DNA of 64,000 nucleotides from Falsirhodobacter algicola (GCF_018279165.1 NZ_CP047289.1:1176501-1240500); one strand, 5' to 3'. Positions 1 through 9,090 are shown, counted from the stretch's first letter. Made by a program: numbers and translations. Notes: a model not told the origin generated them from the sequence alone.

Positions 1-96
1 GTGCAGATAGACGAGCGCGAGATCGGCCTGCGCGGCATGGCGAACGATCTCCGCACCGTCGCCGGGGCGCAGATCCGGCGGATCATCCCGCCACAT
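1..96 (-). CDS. Partial unknown protein, N-terminal 32 codons
   Basis: An open frame runs off the left edge on the minus strand. It starts at an ATG at 94-96, inside the end of the alpha/beta hydrolase gene, which would overlap it by 14 bases. The 32 visible codons begin MWRDDPPDLRPGDG and have the amphipathic, Ala/Asp-rich composition of a real protein. The other ATG, which overlaps the hydrolase stop exactly, gives an Arg/Ser-rich frame that looks non-coding. No family can be named from so few residues. The start and reality of the gene are uncertain. Confidence 0.35.
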   Translation of the reverse strand, partial: MWRDDPPDLRPGDGAEIVRHAAQADLALVYLH

Positions 97-811
97 CGGC
101 CACCGTCCGGCGGATCAGCGCAAGGCACTCCTCGGACGAAAAGCGGTGATCGGCGCCCTTCACCAGCGTCAGGCGGATGTCCGGCGCGTCCGCATGATCC
201 AGAAGGCGCAGGGCGACGGCCACCGGCACCTCGGCATCGGCGGTGCCCTGCAAAAGGCGCACCGGCATCGGCAGCGGCAGCGGGTCCCGCAGCACGAGGC
301 GATCGCGCCCGTCCTCGATCAGGCGGCGCGTGATGGGCGTCGGCTCTCCATAGGGAGAGGGCATGGGCCACGCCCCGGCCATGACGGCGGCGCGCTGATC
401 CGCGTCGAACCCGTCCCACATCAGATCTTCGGTGAAATCCGGCGCGGCGGCGATCCCCACCAGCGCCGCGACCTTCTCCGGCAGCGCCCGCGCCAGCAGC
501 AGCGCGATCCAGCCGCCCATCGACGATCCGACCAGAACCGCAGGCCCGTCGATCAGGCCAAGAGCGGCGCGCGCATCCTCGAACCAGTCGCCGATGCAGC
601 CATCCTCGAACCGCCCCTCGCTGACGCCGTGGCCGGAATAGTCGAACCGCAGGAACGCCCGGCCCGCGCCGATCGCCCAATCGCGCAGATCGACGGCCTT
701 CGTCCCCTCCATGTCGGAGCGGAATCCGCCGAGGAACACGACGGCCGGGGCCGCGCCGGGCGTCAGATCATAGGTGATGCGGCGGCCTTCGGGCGTGGTC
801 AATTGGGGCAT
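83..811 (-). CDS. Alpha/beta hydrolase
   Basis: This is a 242-residue soluble protein of the alpha/beta-hydrolase fold. It has an HG-like oxyanion region near residue 25, the nucleophile elbow GSSMGGW near residues 95-101 (catalytic Ser), and a C-terminal GADHRFS segment holding the likely catalytic His. An Asp in the GTADAEVP stretch is the probable third member of the triad. The family covers small carboxylesterases, lipases and thioesterases, and the substrate cannot be read from sequence. It is divergent from thrS and sits upstream of a partial gene that overlaps its 3' end. Confidence 0.85.
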   Translation of the reverse strand: MPQLTTPEGRRITYDLTPGAAPAVVFLGGFRSDMEGTKAVDLRDWAIGAGRAFLRFDYSGHGVSEGRFEDGCIGDWFEDARAALGLIDGPAVLVGSSMGGWIALLLARALPEKVAALVGIAAAPDFTEDLMWDGFDADQRAAVMAGAWPMPSPYGEPTPITRRLIEDGRDRLVLRDPLPLPMPVRLLQGTADAEVPVAVALRLLDHADAPDIRLTLVKGADHRFSSEECLALIRRTVADVAG

Positions 812-935
812 GGTTCCTCCGTTTGCGGCATCCTAGCGCAGCGTGCGGTTGACTTTCCACCCCCGCCCCGCGACAACCGCCGGACATACCCGCAACCGGG
901 CGTTCCGTGGGCGCCGAACCGACGAGGAGCCGCAT

Positions 936-2876
936 ATGGCCCAGATCACCCTTACCTTCCCCGATGGCAATGCACGCGAGTTTCCGGCCGGCGTCACGCC
1001 CGCCGATGTGGCCGCAGCCATCTCCACCAGCCTTGGCAAGAAGGCCATCTCCGCCACCGTGGACGGGCGGCACTTCGATCTGCAATGGCCGATCGAGGCC
1101 GATGCCTCCATCGCGATCCACACCTTGCAGGACACCGCGCAGGCGCTGGAACTGATCCGTCACGATTTCGCCCATGTCATGGCCCGTGCCGTGCAGGAAC
1201 TGTGGCCGGATGTGAAGGTCACCATCGGGCCGGTCCGCGATCAGGGCTGGTTCTACGATTTCGACCGGGCCGAACCCTTCAGCCCCGAGGATCTGGGCGC
1301 CATCGAGGCGCGGATGAAGCAGATCATCAATGCCCGCGAACCCGTCCGTACCGAGGTTTGGGACCGCGAGCGTGTGCGCGCCCATTACGAAGCCGCGGGC
1401 GAGCCGTTCAAGGTGGAGCTTCTGGACCGCATTCCGGGCGATGAGCCGATCCGCATGTACTGGCATGGCGAATGGATGGACCTGTGCCGTGGGCCGCACC
1501 TGCAGAACACCGGGCAGCTTCCGGCGGATGCCTTCAAGCTGACCTCGGTCGCGGGGGCCTATTGGCTGGGCGATGCGAGCCGCCCGATGCTGCAACGCAT
1601 CTACGGCGTCGCCTTCCGCAACCGCGAGGATCTGAAGGCCCACCTGACCATGCTGGAGGAGGCCGCCAAGCGCGACCACCGCAAGCTGGGCCGCGAGATG
1701 GACCTGTTCCACCTGCAGGAAGAAGCGCCGGGCATGGTGTTCTGGCATCCGAACGGCTGGCAGATCTACCGCACGCTGGAAGATTACATGCGCGGCCGCC
1801 TGCGCGATGCCGGGTACCGCGAGATCAAGACCCCGCAGGTCGTGGACCGCGTCCTGTGGGAAAAGTCGGGCCACTGGGAAGCCTACCGCGAGAACATGTT
1901 CATCGTGGAGGTGGACGAGGAAGGTGCCAAGGAAAAGCGGATCAACGCGCTGAAGCCGATGAACTGCCCCTGCCATGTGCAGGTCTATAACCACGGCATG
2001 AAATCCTACCGCGACCTGCCGCTGCGGCTGGCGGAGTTCGGATCGTGCCACCGTTACGAAAGCAGCGGCTCCATGCACGGGCTGATGCGCGTGCGCGGCT
2101 TCGTGCAGGACGATGCGCATATCTTCTGCACCGAGGATCAGATCGAATCCGAAACCGCGGCCTTCCTCGAACTGCTCTCCACCGTCTACCGCGATCTCGG
2201 GTTCGAGAAGTTCGACATCAAGCTCTCCACCCGCCCCGAAGTCCGGGTCGGATCGGACGCGATCTGGGACAAGGCGGAAACCGCGCTGGCCCAAGCGATC
2301 GAGAAGGCGGGCTATCCCTACGAGATCAATCCGGGCGATGGTGCCTTCTATGGCCCGAAGCTGGACTTCAAGCTGACCGATGCGATCGGGCGCGAATGGC
2401 AATGCGGCACGTTGCAGGCCGATTTCAACCTGCCCGACCGGCTCGGGGCCGAATATATCGGCGAGGATGGGGCCAAGCACATCCCGGTGATGCTGCACCG
2501 TGCGGTCCTCGGCTCGTTCGAGCGGTTCCTCGGCATCCTGCTCGAAAACTATTCCGGCAAGCTGCCCTTCTGGCTGGCCCCGCGTCAGGTGGTCGTCGCC
2601 TCCATCGTGTCGGATGCCGACGATTACGCCCGCGAGGTGGCCGCCGTGCTGCAAGCGGCGGGTGTGCGCGTCGAAACCGATCTGCGGAACGAGAAGATCA
2701 ACTACAAGGTCCGCGAGCATTCCGTCGGCAAGGTGCCGGTGATCCTTGCCGTCGGCATGCAGGAGGTGGGCGAGCGCACCGTCTCCGTCCGCCGCTTGGG
2801 CGAAACGCGGACGCAGGCCGCGACGCTGGACGACATCGTGGCGTCCCTGTCGCAGGATGCGCGCATTCCGCGCTGA
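936..2876 (+). CDS. thrS: Threonyl-tRNA synthetase
   Basis: This class II aminoacyl-tRNA synthetase charges tRNA-Thr. The 646 residues show the normal order: an N-terminal TGS domain (about 1-65), the editing domain with an HxxxH-type 'HDFAH' at about 80, the catalytic core with Zn-ligand Cys344 in MNCPCH, motif 2 around FGSCHRYE, and a C-terminal anticodon-binding domain. The ATG at 936 was chosen over an upstream in-frame ATG because GAGGAG lies at 923-928 and the protein then starts [11 protein letters not shown], as the family does. No T-box leader is visible in the 124-base divergent intergenic region. A TTGACT at 849-854 could be a -35 element, but no convincing -10 follows. Confidence 0.98.
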   Translation: MAQITLTFPDGNAREFPAGVTPADVAAAISTSLGKKAISATVDGRHFDLQWPIEADASIAIHTLQDTAQALELIRHDFAHVMARAVQELWPDVKVTIGPVRDQGWFYDFDRAEPFSPEDLGAIEARMKQIINAREPVRTEVWDRERVRAHYEAAGEPFKVELLDRIPGDEPIRMYWHGEWMDLCRGPHLQNTGQLPADAFKLTSVAGAYWLGDASRPMLQRIYGVAFRNREDLKAHLTMLEEAAKRDHRKLGREMDLFHLQEEAPGMVFWHPNGWQIYRTLEDYMRGRLRDAGYREIKTPQVVDRVLWEKSGHWEAYRENMFIVEVDEEGAKEKRINALKPMNCPCHVQVYNHGMKSYRDLPLRLAEFGSCHRYESSGSMHGLMRVRGFVQDDAHIFCTEDQIESETAAFLELLSTVYRDLGFEKFDIKLSTRPEVRVGSDAIWDKAETALAQAIEKAGYPYEINPGDGAFYGPKLDFKLTDAIGREWQCGTLQADFNLPDRLGAEYIGEDGAKHIPVMLHRAVLGSFERFLGILLENYSGKLPFWLAPRQVVVASIVSDADDYAREVAAVLQAAGVRVETDLRNEKINYKVREHSVGKVPVILAVGMQEVGERTVSVRRLGETRTQAATLDDIVASLSQDARIPR

Positions 2877-2883
2877 ACATGGC

Positions 2884-2901
2884 GGGGGCCTTTCGGCCTC
2901 C
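2884..2901 (+). terminator. Short GC hairpin between convergent thrS and Nudix gene
   Basis: A 7-bp stem (GGGGGCC / GGCCTCC, one G-T pair) with a TTTC loop lies 8 bases after the thrS stop and 2 bases before the convergent Nudix stop. There is no strong T-run, so it is only a possible shared terminator. Confidence 0.4.
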
Positions 2902-2903
2902 GT

Positions 2904-3767
2904 TCATTCCCCGCGCAGGCGGCCGCGTTCCCGCGCCAGCCAATAGGCGGTGATGAGCAGCGGCGCGCTGCGCACCTCGCCCGAGGTGACCATCTCCATC
3001 AGACGCTCGAACGGCAGAAGATGGCCGCGGATATCCTCCGCCTCGCCGTCGAGGCCGAAGACCCCGGCGGCATCATCCCCCAGATCGGCGATCCCGACAT
3101 AGGCATAGACGAATTCCGCCTTCGCCCCCGGCGAGGGATAGAAGGCCGAAGCAAGGTGCAGATCGCCGATCTCCAGCCCCGCCTCCTCCACGGCCTCGCG
3201 GCGGCCGGTGACTTCGGGCGGCTCGCCCGGATCGATGCGGCCCGCGACCGGCTCCAGCAGCCATGGCTGCGGATCGCCCCGCCCCCAAGGACCGGCGCGC
3301 CACTGTTCCACCACCAGCACGCGGTCGCGCACCGGATCGTAGGGCAGCACCGTCACCGCATCGCCCGAGATGAAGACCCCGCGATTGACCACCTCGCTCA
3401 TCGTGCCGTCGAAGCGGCGATAGCGGATGTCGTATTCCTCCACGGCGAAATAATGGGCGTAGGGCTGGATGCGGCGCACCTCCTGCACGTCGCCGGGTTC
3501 GGCATGGTGCACCAGCCCCTTCGGCGGCGGCGAGGCGGCGGCCCGCGCCCGGCTGCCGGCCGACATGCGCAATTGCACCAGCCGTTTGCGGATCGCCTCG
3601 GGCGGGTGCTGGCCCATCAGGCCCATCACATCGCGCGCAAGGATGCGGCCCGCCGCATCGTCGGCCACCGGCGCTGCCGCAGCCTTGTAAAAGGCCAGCC
3701 GCGCCTCTTCCTGCGCCGGATCGTCGCCAAGGACGATGGGGCGCAGGCCTTCGGGAAGATCGCTCAT
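2904..3767 (-). CDS. Nudix hydrolase, ADP-ribose pyrophosphatase type
   Basis: The 287-residue protein has a complete Nudix box, G-x5-E-x7-RE-x2-EE-x-G, starting at GRIDPGE (about residue 180), so it probably cleaves ADP-ribose or a related nucleoside diphosphate. An approximately 100-residue N-terminal extension precedes the Nudix fold. This layout resembles the TrgB proteins annotated in Rhodobacter tellurite-resistance loci, but that link is only inference. The start at 3767 overlaps the cfa stop by ATGA, which favours it over an upstream in-frame ATG and implies translational coupling with the cyclopropane synthase. The 3' end converges on thrS. Confidence 0.88.
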   Translation of the reverse strand: MSDLPEGLRPIVLGDDPAQEEARLAFYKAAAAPVADDAAGRILARDVMGLMGQHPPEAIRKRLVQLRMSAGSRARAAASPPPKGLVHHAEPGDVQEVRRIQPYAHYFAVEEYDIRYRRFDGTMSEVVNRGVFISGDAVTVLPYDPVRDRVLVVEQWRAGPWGRGDPQPWLLEPVAGRIDPGEPPEVTGRREAVEEAGLEIGDLHLASAFYPSPGAKAEFVYAYVGIADLGDDAAGVFGLDGEAEDIRGHLLPFERLMEMVTSGEVRSAPLLITAYWLARERGRLRGE

Positions 3768-4975
3768 GCCGGGCGGCGCACCGTAACCTGCGTCACATCG
3801 CAGTTCTGCGCCTGAAAGCTGCTGGCGCAGGCCGCCAGATAGAAGTTCCACATCCTGCGGAAACGGTCGTCGAAGCCCATGGTCTGTATGCGATCCCATT
3901 GTTCATTGAAGGTTTCGTACCACCGCCGCAGCGTGGCCGAATAGCTTTGCCCGAATTCATGCGAGCCTTCGAAGGCGAGACCCGCCTTCGCCACTTCGGC
4001 CCGCAGCGCCGAGGGCGAGGGCAGCATCCCGCCGGGGAAGATGTATTTCTGGATGAAATCGACGCCGTTCCGATACGCCTCGAACCGGCGATCGGCGACG
4101 GTGATGATCTGAAGCGCGGCGCGGTGGCCCGGTTTCAACGCGGCGCGAACCTTGTCGAAATAGACGGGCCAGTATTTCTCGCCCACCGCCTCGAACATCT
4201 CGATGGAGGCGATGCCGTCGTAATGCCCGGCCTCGTCGCGGTAATCCTGCAGCTTCAGCGTGACCCGGTCCGACAGCCCGGCCTCTGCGATGCGGCGCAG
4301 GGCAAAAGCGTGCTGCGCCTTGCTGATCGTCAGCCCGGTGACATGCAGCCCCCGCTCCCCCGCCGCATATTCGGCGAAACCGCCCCAGCCGCAGCCGATC
4401 TCCAGCACATGATCGCCGGGGGCGACGCCCATCTTGTCCACCAATGCTGCGTATTTCTGCTTCTGCGCCTGCTCGGTGCTTTCCTGCCCCGTCAGGAACA
4501 ACGCCGAGGAATAGGTCATCGTGTCGTCCAGCCACAGCCGATAGAAATCGTTGCCCAGATCGTAGTGATATTCGATGTTCCGCCGCGCCTGCGTCTTGGA
4601 GTTGGAGCGGAGCCAGTGGCGCAGCTTTTCATACGCGCGCAGCAGGCTCTGCCCCGGAAAGCCGTCATGGATGTCCGAAGGGCCGAGATGGATCAGATCC
4701 AGAAACGCCTGAAGGTCCGGCGTGGACCATTGGCCGTCGAGATACGCCTCGCAGAACCCCAGATCGCCCTCGCGCACCAGCCGGGCGAAGACGCTGGGAT
4801 CATGGATGTTCAAGGTGGCGACCGGGCCGGGCTGCGCGCCTTGGTGGCGGAACACTTGCCCACCCGGAAGGACGATATCCAATCGCCCATGATCCAGCGT
4901 CTGGACCAGATCGAAGACCGGCGTGAAATAACGCGGAAGCCGGGTCTGGGCCGGCGGTGATGTCGGAACCGTCAT
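3764..4975 (-). CDS. cfa: Cyclopropane-fatty-acyl-phospholipid synthase
   Basis: This enzyme methylates unsaturated phospholipid acyl chains with S-adenosylmethionine to form cyclopropane rings. The 403 residues include the SAM-binding motif VLEIGCGWGGFAEYA at about 182, the family segments EYHYDLGNDFYRLWLD and YIFPGGMLPS, and a C-terminal aromatic-rich end. The start at 4975 gives the usual N-terminus. It lies 83 bases downstream of the photolyase gene and overlaps the Nudix gene by 4 bases. The 6-mer TGATCC at 5061-5056 on this strand equals the -35 element of Rhodobacter RpoE, but the expected -10 is weak. Confidence 0.95.
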   Translation of the reverse strand: MTVPTSPPAQTRLPRYFTPVFDLVQTLDHGRLDIVLPGGQVFRHQGAQPGPVATLNIHDPSVFARLVREGDLGFCEAYLDGQWSTPDLQAFLDLIHLGPSDIHDGFPGQSLLRAYEKLRHWLRSNSKTQARRNIEYHYDLGNDFYRLWLDDTMTYSSALFLTGQESTEQAQKQKYAALVDKMGVAPGDHVLEIGCGWGGFAEYAAGERGLHVTGLTISKAQHAFALRRIAEAGLSDRVTLKLQDYRDEAGHYDGIASIEMFEAVGEKYWPVYFDKVRAALKPGHRAALQIITVADRRFEAYRNGVDFIQKYIFPGGMLPSPSALRAEVAKAGLAFEGSHEFGQSYSATLRRWYETFNEQWDRIQTMGFDDRFRRMWNFYLAACASSFQAQNCDVTQVTVRRPA

Positions 4976-5058
4976 GCGTCTCTCCCATCTCTGGCGATGA
5001 TGTGAGCGGTTTTTTCCGGTTTCGACAAGCCCCCTTTCGATACGCCCCTTTCGCAGGA

Positions 5059-6447
5059 TCACCCCTCGCGCATGCCCGCAAGGGCGGCCAGCGCACGGTC
5101 CCGCCCCTCTTTCAGGCCGATCAGCGGGGTAATCCTTGCGGGCGGCGCAAGGCTCCAGCTGCGCGGCACCGCCGAGAGGAACGCGCGGGCTTCGCGCGTG
5201 TCCGTCAGCCAACGATCCCGGTAGCGGCGTTCGGGATCGAACCGTTCGGCCTGCGTCGCCGGGTTGAAGATGCGAAAGAACGGCGAGGCGTCCGGCCCGC
5301 ATCCCGCCACCCATTGCCAGTTCAGCGCGTTGGAGGCCGGGTCCCAGTCGATCAACGTCTCTTCGAACCAGCGCAAACCGATCCGCCAATCGGTCAGGAG
5401 GTGCTTGGTCAGATAGGAGGCCGTGATCATCCGCGCGCGGTTGTGCATCGTGCCGGTGGTGAACAATTCGCGCATGGCGGCGTCCACGATCGGCTCTCCG
5501 GTCTGGCCGCGGCGCCATGCCTCGGCCTCGGGGCTGTCGGGGCGCCAAGGGAACCGCTCCCACCCGTCGCGCCAGTTGCGTTCGGGCAGATGCGGGACAT
5601 GCCACAAAAGGTGATGGGCGAAATCGCGCCACGCCAGTTCGCGCAGGAAGATCTCCGCGCCGCGCGTGCCGTCCTGCAGCGCCGCCAGCCCGGCATGCCA
5701 CAGCGTGCGGGCGCCGATCTCGCCATAGGTCAGGTTCTCCGACAGGCCCGAGGTGTCGCGCGCGCCCATGCCGTCCCGACCGGCGGGATAACGGTCGAGA
5801 TGCGTGATGAACCGGCGCAGGCGCAGGGCCGCAGCCTCTTCGCCGACGGTGGCCCACTCGTTCACCACAGCCGCGCCGCGATCCATCGCGCGACCCATAT
5901 CCCAGTCGGACAGCCGGTCCGAACGGGGCCAGTCCGCGGGCGCGCGCAGATCGCGATGCGTGGGCAGCGGCGGCGCGACGCCGCGCTGACGCAGCGCATT
6001 CCAGAACGGGGTATAGACCTTGTAGGCCCCGCCGGTCTTGGTGCGGATCGCCTCGGGTGGGTGCAGGGTATGGCCGTCATGGATGTGAACGGTCAGCCGC
6101 TTGCCCAGCGCCTCGGCCACATCCGCGTCTCGGCGGCGGGACGGCGCATCGTGCAGGCGCGTCAGGTGCAATTCGCCCGCGCCCGTGGCCTCGGCGATCT
6201 CTGCCAGCACCCCGGCCGCCGGGCCGCGCCGCAGGATCAGGCGGGAGCCCATCCCCTCCAGCCGCGCCGCGAACACCTCCAACGCGCGGCCCAGCCGCCA
6301 TTTCGGCGCAGCGGCCAGCGCCTCCGTCTCGGGGTCCAGAACGAAGACCGGCAGCACCGGGCGGCCACTCGCGATGGCCGCGCTCAGCGCCGGATGGTCG
6401 GACAGCCGCAGATCGCGGCGCAGCCACAGGATCGCCGGACCCGTCAT
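5059..6447 (-). CDS. phrA: Deoxyribodipyrimidine photolyase
   Basis: This 462-residue FAD-dependent DNA repair enzyme of the class I cryptochrome/photolyase family starts MTGPAILWLRRDLRLSDHPA. It has the N-terminal Rossmann photolyase domain for the antenna chromophore, and the C-terminal FAD domain with TGTMHNRARM, WRDFAHHLLWH and the end motif FDPERRYRDRW. It uses blue light to reverse UV cyclobutane dimers. Its ATG overlaps the acuI stop by ATGA, so it is probably cotranscribed with acuI. The symbol follows the Rhodobacter sphaeroides naming for the photolyase found near cfa. Confidence 0.95.
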   Translation of the reverse strand: MTGPAILWLRRDLRLSDHPALSAAIASGRPVLPVFVLDPETEALAAAPKWRLGRALEVFAARLEGMGSRLILRRGPAAGVLAEIAEATGAGELHLTRLHDAPSRRRDADVAEALGKRLTVHIHDGHTLHPPEAIRTKTGGAYKVYTPFWNALRQRGVAPPLPTHRDLRAPADWPRSDRLSDWDMGRAMDRGAAVVNEWATVGEEAAALRLRRFITHLDRYPAGRDGMGARDTSGLSENLTYGEIGARTLWHAGLAALQDGTRGAEIFLRELAWRDFAHHLLWHVPHLPERNWRDGWERFPWRPDSPEAEAWRRGQTGEPIVDAAMRELFTTGTMHNRARMITASYLTKHLLTDWRIGLRWFEETLIDWDPASNALNWQWVAGCGPDASPFFRIFNPATQAERFDPERRYRDRWLTDTREARAFLSAVPRSWSLAPPARITPLIGLKEGRDRALAALAGMREG

Positions 6448-7421
6448 GCGTTCACATTCACCACGGTGCGGCCGCGCACACCGCCCGTCAGGATGGATTC
6501 GGCAAGGCGCGGAACGTCGGCAAGGCCGACTTCGGTGACGGTGCTGCGCACCTTGTCCATCGGCATGTCCTGCGCGATCCGGTCCCATGCCCGCTGGCGC
6601 AGATCGCGGGGGCAGAGGACCGAATCGATCCCCAGAAGGTTCACCCCGCGCAGAAGGAACGGCATCACCGTGGTGGGAATGTCCGTCCCGCCCGCCAGCC
6701 CGACCGCCGCGACCGAGGCGCGATAGCGCATCTGCGTCAGCACCCGCGCCAGCATCGGGCCGCCGACATTGTCGATGCAGCCCGCCCATTCCTCGGTATC
6801 GAGGGGGCGGGTCGGAGCTTCGGCCAATTCCGCGCGGGGAATGATGCGCGCCGCGCCCAGATCGCGCAGATAGTCCGCCGCGCCGTCGCGCCCGCTGACC
6901 GCCGCCACCGGGTGGCCCAGCGCCGACAGAAGCGACACCGCGACCGAGCCGACCCCGCCGGACGCGCCCGTCACCAGTATTTCGCCCTCCCCGAGGCCGT
7001 GATCCTCCAGCGCAAGAACCGCCAGCATCGCGGTGAACCCGGCCGTGCCCAGCGCCATCGCATCGCGCGTCGAGAAGCCCTGCGGCAGCGGCACCAGCCA
7101 GTCGCCCTTCACCCGCGCGCGGGTGGCATACCCGCCCCAATGCGTTTCCCCGACATGCCATCCGGTCAGCACCACCCGGTCGCCCGCGGCAAAGCGCGGA
7201 TCGTCCGACCGCTCCACCGTTCCGGCGAAATCGATCCCCGGCACATGCGGATAATTCGGCACCATCCGGCGCTGACGGCCAAGGATCAGCCCATCCTTGT
7301 AGTTCAGCGTGGACCATTCCACCGCCACCGTCACATCCCCGGCAGGCAGATCCCCGTCATCGAGGGTCTTCACCCGGGCCGGACCTTCGGCTTCCATCGT
7401 CAACGCGCGCATCTGTGCCAT
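6444..7421 (-). CDS. acuI: Acrylyl-CoA reductase (NADPH), MDR family
   Basis: The 325-residue zinc-independent medium-chain dehydrogenase/reductase has the YhdH/AcuI signature: the start MRALTMEAEGPARV-like, NYKDGLILGR, HVPGIDFAGTV, the nucleotide-binding TGASGGVGSVAV, and DIPTTVMPFLLRGVNLLGIDS. AcuI reduces toxic acrylyl-CoA to propionyl-CoA in 3-hydroxypropionate and DMSP metabolism. I chose the ATG at 7421 because a GGAAGGG element lies just upstream and the frame before it is not conserved in character. It heads a run acuI-photolyase-cfa-Nudix. No DMSP lyase gene is in the window. Confidence 0.92.
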   Translation of the reverse strand: MAQMRALTMEAEGPARVKTLDDGDLPAGDVTVAVEWSTLNYKDGLILGRQRRMVPNYPHVPGIDFAGTVERSDDPRFAAGDRVVLTGWHVGETHWGGYATRARVKGDWLVPLPQGFSTRDAMALGTAGFTAMLAVLALEDHGLGEGEILVTGASGGVGSVAVSLLSALGHPVAAVSGRDGAADYLRDLGAARIIPRAELAEAPTRPLDTEEWAGCIDNVGGPMLARVLTQMRYRASVAAVGLAGGTDIPTTVMPFLLRGVNLLGIDSVLCPRDLRQRAWDRIAQDMPMDKVRSTVTEVGLADVPRLAESILTGGVRGRTVVNVNA

Positions 7422-7448
7422 CTTCGGCCCTTCCCTTCGTTCGGCCCT

Positions 7449-7477
7449 AAGATGAGGCGCGCACCCCCACTTGCCAA
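7449..7477 (-). promoter_or_regulatory. Possible acuI promoter
   Basis: On the minus strand TTGGCA (7477-7472) is followed, 17 bases on, by CATCTT (7454-7449). The spacing is ideal but the -10 hexamer is a poor match to TATAAT. This is a weak prediction. Confidence 0.3.
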
Positions 7478-7589
7478 GGGTTGCGCAAGTTTTGGGCAGT
7501 CGCGCCCCACCGGCGCGATCCGCCCTTGCCGCTCGCCAGCCGCCGCGCATAGGATTCCCCAGCATTCCACGCCTGTACACGAGGACCCC

Positions 7590-8639
7590 ATGACCCCGCT
7601 CAAGACGCTTCTCGGCGCCGTCTCGGCCATTGCGATCGGCCTTCCGGCCTTCGCCGCCGATCCCGACCTGATCGACCTCGACTGGGCCGGTTTCGACATC
7701 CCCGATCTGGTGCAGGACTATATCGACGAACATGGCGACGCGCCGACCTATTCGCTGTTCGGCGACGACGACGAGGCGTTCCAGAAGGTGGCTTCGGGCT
7801 TCCGCGCCGATATCGGGCATCCCTGCTCGCAGATGGTGTCGAAATACCGCGATGCCGGCCTGATCGAGCCGTGGGACGTCTCGCGCATCCCGGCCTATGA
7901 CAAGATCGACGCCCGCTTCACCGATTCGCCGATCTTCCACGACGATCAGGGCGTGTGGTTCATCCCGACCGACTATGCCTATACCGCCATCGCCTACAAT
8001 CCCGACACCGTCCCGGCCGAGGATGTCCAAAGCCTTCAGGTCTTCAAGAACCCCAAATATCAGGGCCGCATCTCGCTGCCGGACAACACCGACGACGTCT
8101 GGGCGCTGGCCTATCTGGCGACGGGCGTGACCGATTGGACCAAGGCCACCGATGAGGAATTCGAGGCCGCCGCCCAATGGCTGCGCGACGTGCATCCGAA
8201 CGTCGTCGCCTATTGGGCCGACCCGGCCGAACTCACGCAGCTCATGGCGGGCGGTCAGGTGCAGGTCGCATGGTCGTGGAACGACGGTGTCGCGCTGATG
8301 CAGCAGGACAACTTCCCCATCGCCTTCAACCGTCAGGCCGATGAGGGCGCGTCGTCCTTCTTCTGCGGCTATGTGAACTTCAAGAACGGCCCCGGCTCCG
8401 AGGACAAGGCCTATGATTTCATCAACGCTTGGCTGAAGCCGGAATCGGCCCAAGTGCTCGTGGACAATATCGGCTATGCCCATACCAACACCGACGGCAT
8501 GGCCATGGTCGCCCCCGAGGATCTGAAGGCGGCCTATCTCGATCCGGTGGACACCACGCTTCTGGCGCAGGTACCGATCGACAACCGGCTGCGCGACCGC
8601 ATGGTGCAGACCTTCGAAGAGATCAAGGCCGGCTTCTGA
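7590..8639 (+). CDS. Periplasmic polyamine-type ABC substrate-binding protein
   Basis: This 349-residue extracellular solute-binding protein has a cleavable signal peptide (residues 1-22, ending PAFAA). The mature part has PotD/PotF-like features: SLFGDDDEAFQKV, VWFIPTDYAYTAIAYNPDTV, ISLPDNTDDVWALAYLATG and a Trp-rich ligand region (VAWSWNDGV). Such proteins bind spermidine, putrescine or similar cations for an ABC importer. No permease or ATPase gene is next to it, since the neighbours are divergent acuI and convergent DUF3140, so it is an orphan here. The ligand is not determined by sequence. Confidence 0.85.
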   Translation: MTPLKTLLGAVSAIAIGLPAFAADPDLIDLDWAGFDIPDLVQDYIDEHGDAPTYSLFGDDDEAFQKVASGFRADIGHPCSQMVSKYRDAGLIEPWDVSRIPAYDKIDARFTDSPIFHDDQGVWFIPTDYAYTAIAYNPDTVPAEDVQSLQVFKNPKYQGRISLPDNTDDVWALAYLATGVTDWTKATDEEFEAAAQWLRDVHPNVVAYWADPAELTQLMAGGQVQVAWSWNDGVALMQQDNFPIAFNRQADEGASSFFCGYVNFKNGPGSEDKAYDFINAWLKPESAQVLVDNIGYAHTNTDGMAMVAPEDLKAAYLDPVDTTLLAQVPIDNRLRDRMVQTFEEIKAGF

Positions 8640-8648
8640 TCCGGCCTC

Positions 8649-8672
8649 GGGGCGCCCTTTGCGGGGCGCCTC
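8649..8672 (+). terminator. GC hairpin between convergent genes
   Basis: An 8-bp stem GGGGCGCC/GGCGCCTC (one G-T pair) with an 8-base loop starts 10 bases after the binding-protein stop and runs into the stop of the convergent DUF3140 gene. It has no T-tract and probably acts, if at all, as a shared terminator. Confidence 0.4.
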
Positions 8673-9003
8673 ACGATTTCAGGGGATCGTGCCCCCAGTT
8701 CATCAGCGAATAGCGCCAATCGCTGTGCTCGGTATCCTTGGCCGGGCCGCCCTGCGCAAGGTGGCGCTTCACATAGCCGACGACCTTGCCCATATGCGCC
8801 CAGTCCTCGTCCGACAGGTCCGCCTTCTTCGTCCGCTTGATCTCGATGATGCGCTGACCGGATTTGTGGCCCGTGCTCTCCCCCTGCCCGCGGGTGTCGC
8901 CGACCGAACCGCTGCGGTCGGTATCGAGCCATTTCTCCAATTCGGCCGGTGTCATGTTCACCAGCTCCTGCCATTCGCTCCAGATCTCGTCATGGGATTT
9001 CAT
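8671..9003 (-). CDS. DUF3140 family protein
   Basis: This small 110-residue protein starts MKSHDEIWSEWQELVNMTP. It has the DUF3140 pattern: ELEKWLDTDRSGSVGDT, SGQRIIEIKRTKKADL, and the end HSDWRYSLMNWGHDPLK. The function is unknown. Homologues in actinobacteria and proteobacteria are sometimes annotated as DNA-binding, and the TxEHS...NWGHDPLK end is its hallmark. A start at 9003 is chosen because residues upstream of it do not look coding and the ssrA promoter lies there. It is divergent from ssrA and converges on the binding-protein gene. Confidence 0.8.
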   Translation of the reverse strand: MKSHDEIWSEWQELVNMTPAELEKWLDTDRSGSVGDTRGQGESTGHKSGQRIIEIKRTKKADLSDEDWAHMGKVVGYVKRHLAQGGPAKDTEHSDWRYSLMNWGHDPLKS

Positions 9004-9055
9004 CGCGGTCTCCTTCCGCCAGAGGAACCCGTGGATGGCGATCGGGTTCCGGGGC

Positions 9056-9084
9056 TTGCCGCCCCGAGGGGGACCGACTATATC
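9056..9084 (+). promoter_or_regulatory. Sigma-70 promoter of ssrA
   Basis: TTGCCG (9056-9061), a 17-base spacer and TATATC (9079-9084) form a good vegetative promoter. It predicts a start near 9091, where the acceptor piece of the tmRNA should begin. Confidence 0.65.
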
Positions 9085-9090
9085 GGGACT

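Noticed and set aside
812-935. Possible T-box leader or strong promoter before thrS
   Set aside because: No T-box sequence or specifier loop is present, and T-boxes are not expected in alphaproteobacteria. The TTGACT at 849-854 lacks a good -10.
768-2720. A 650-codon open frame opposite thrS
   Set aside because: thrS is certain and the antisense product has no recognisable domains.
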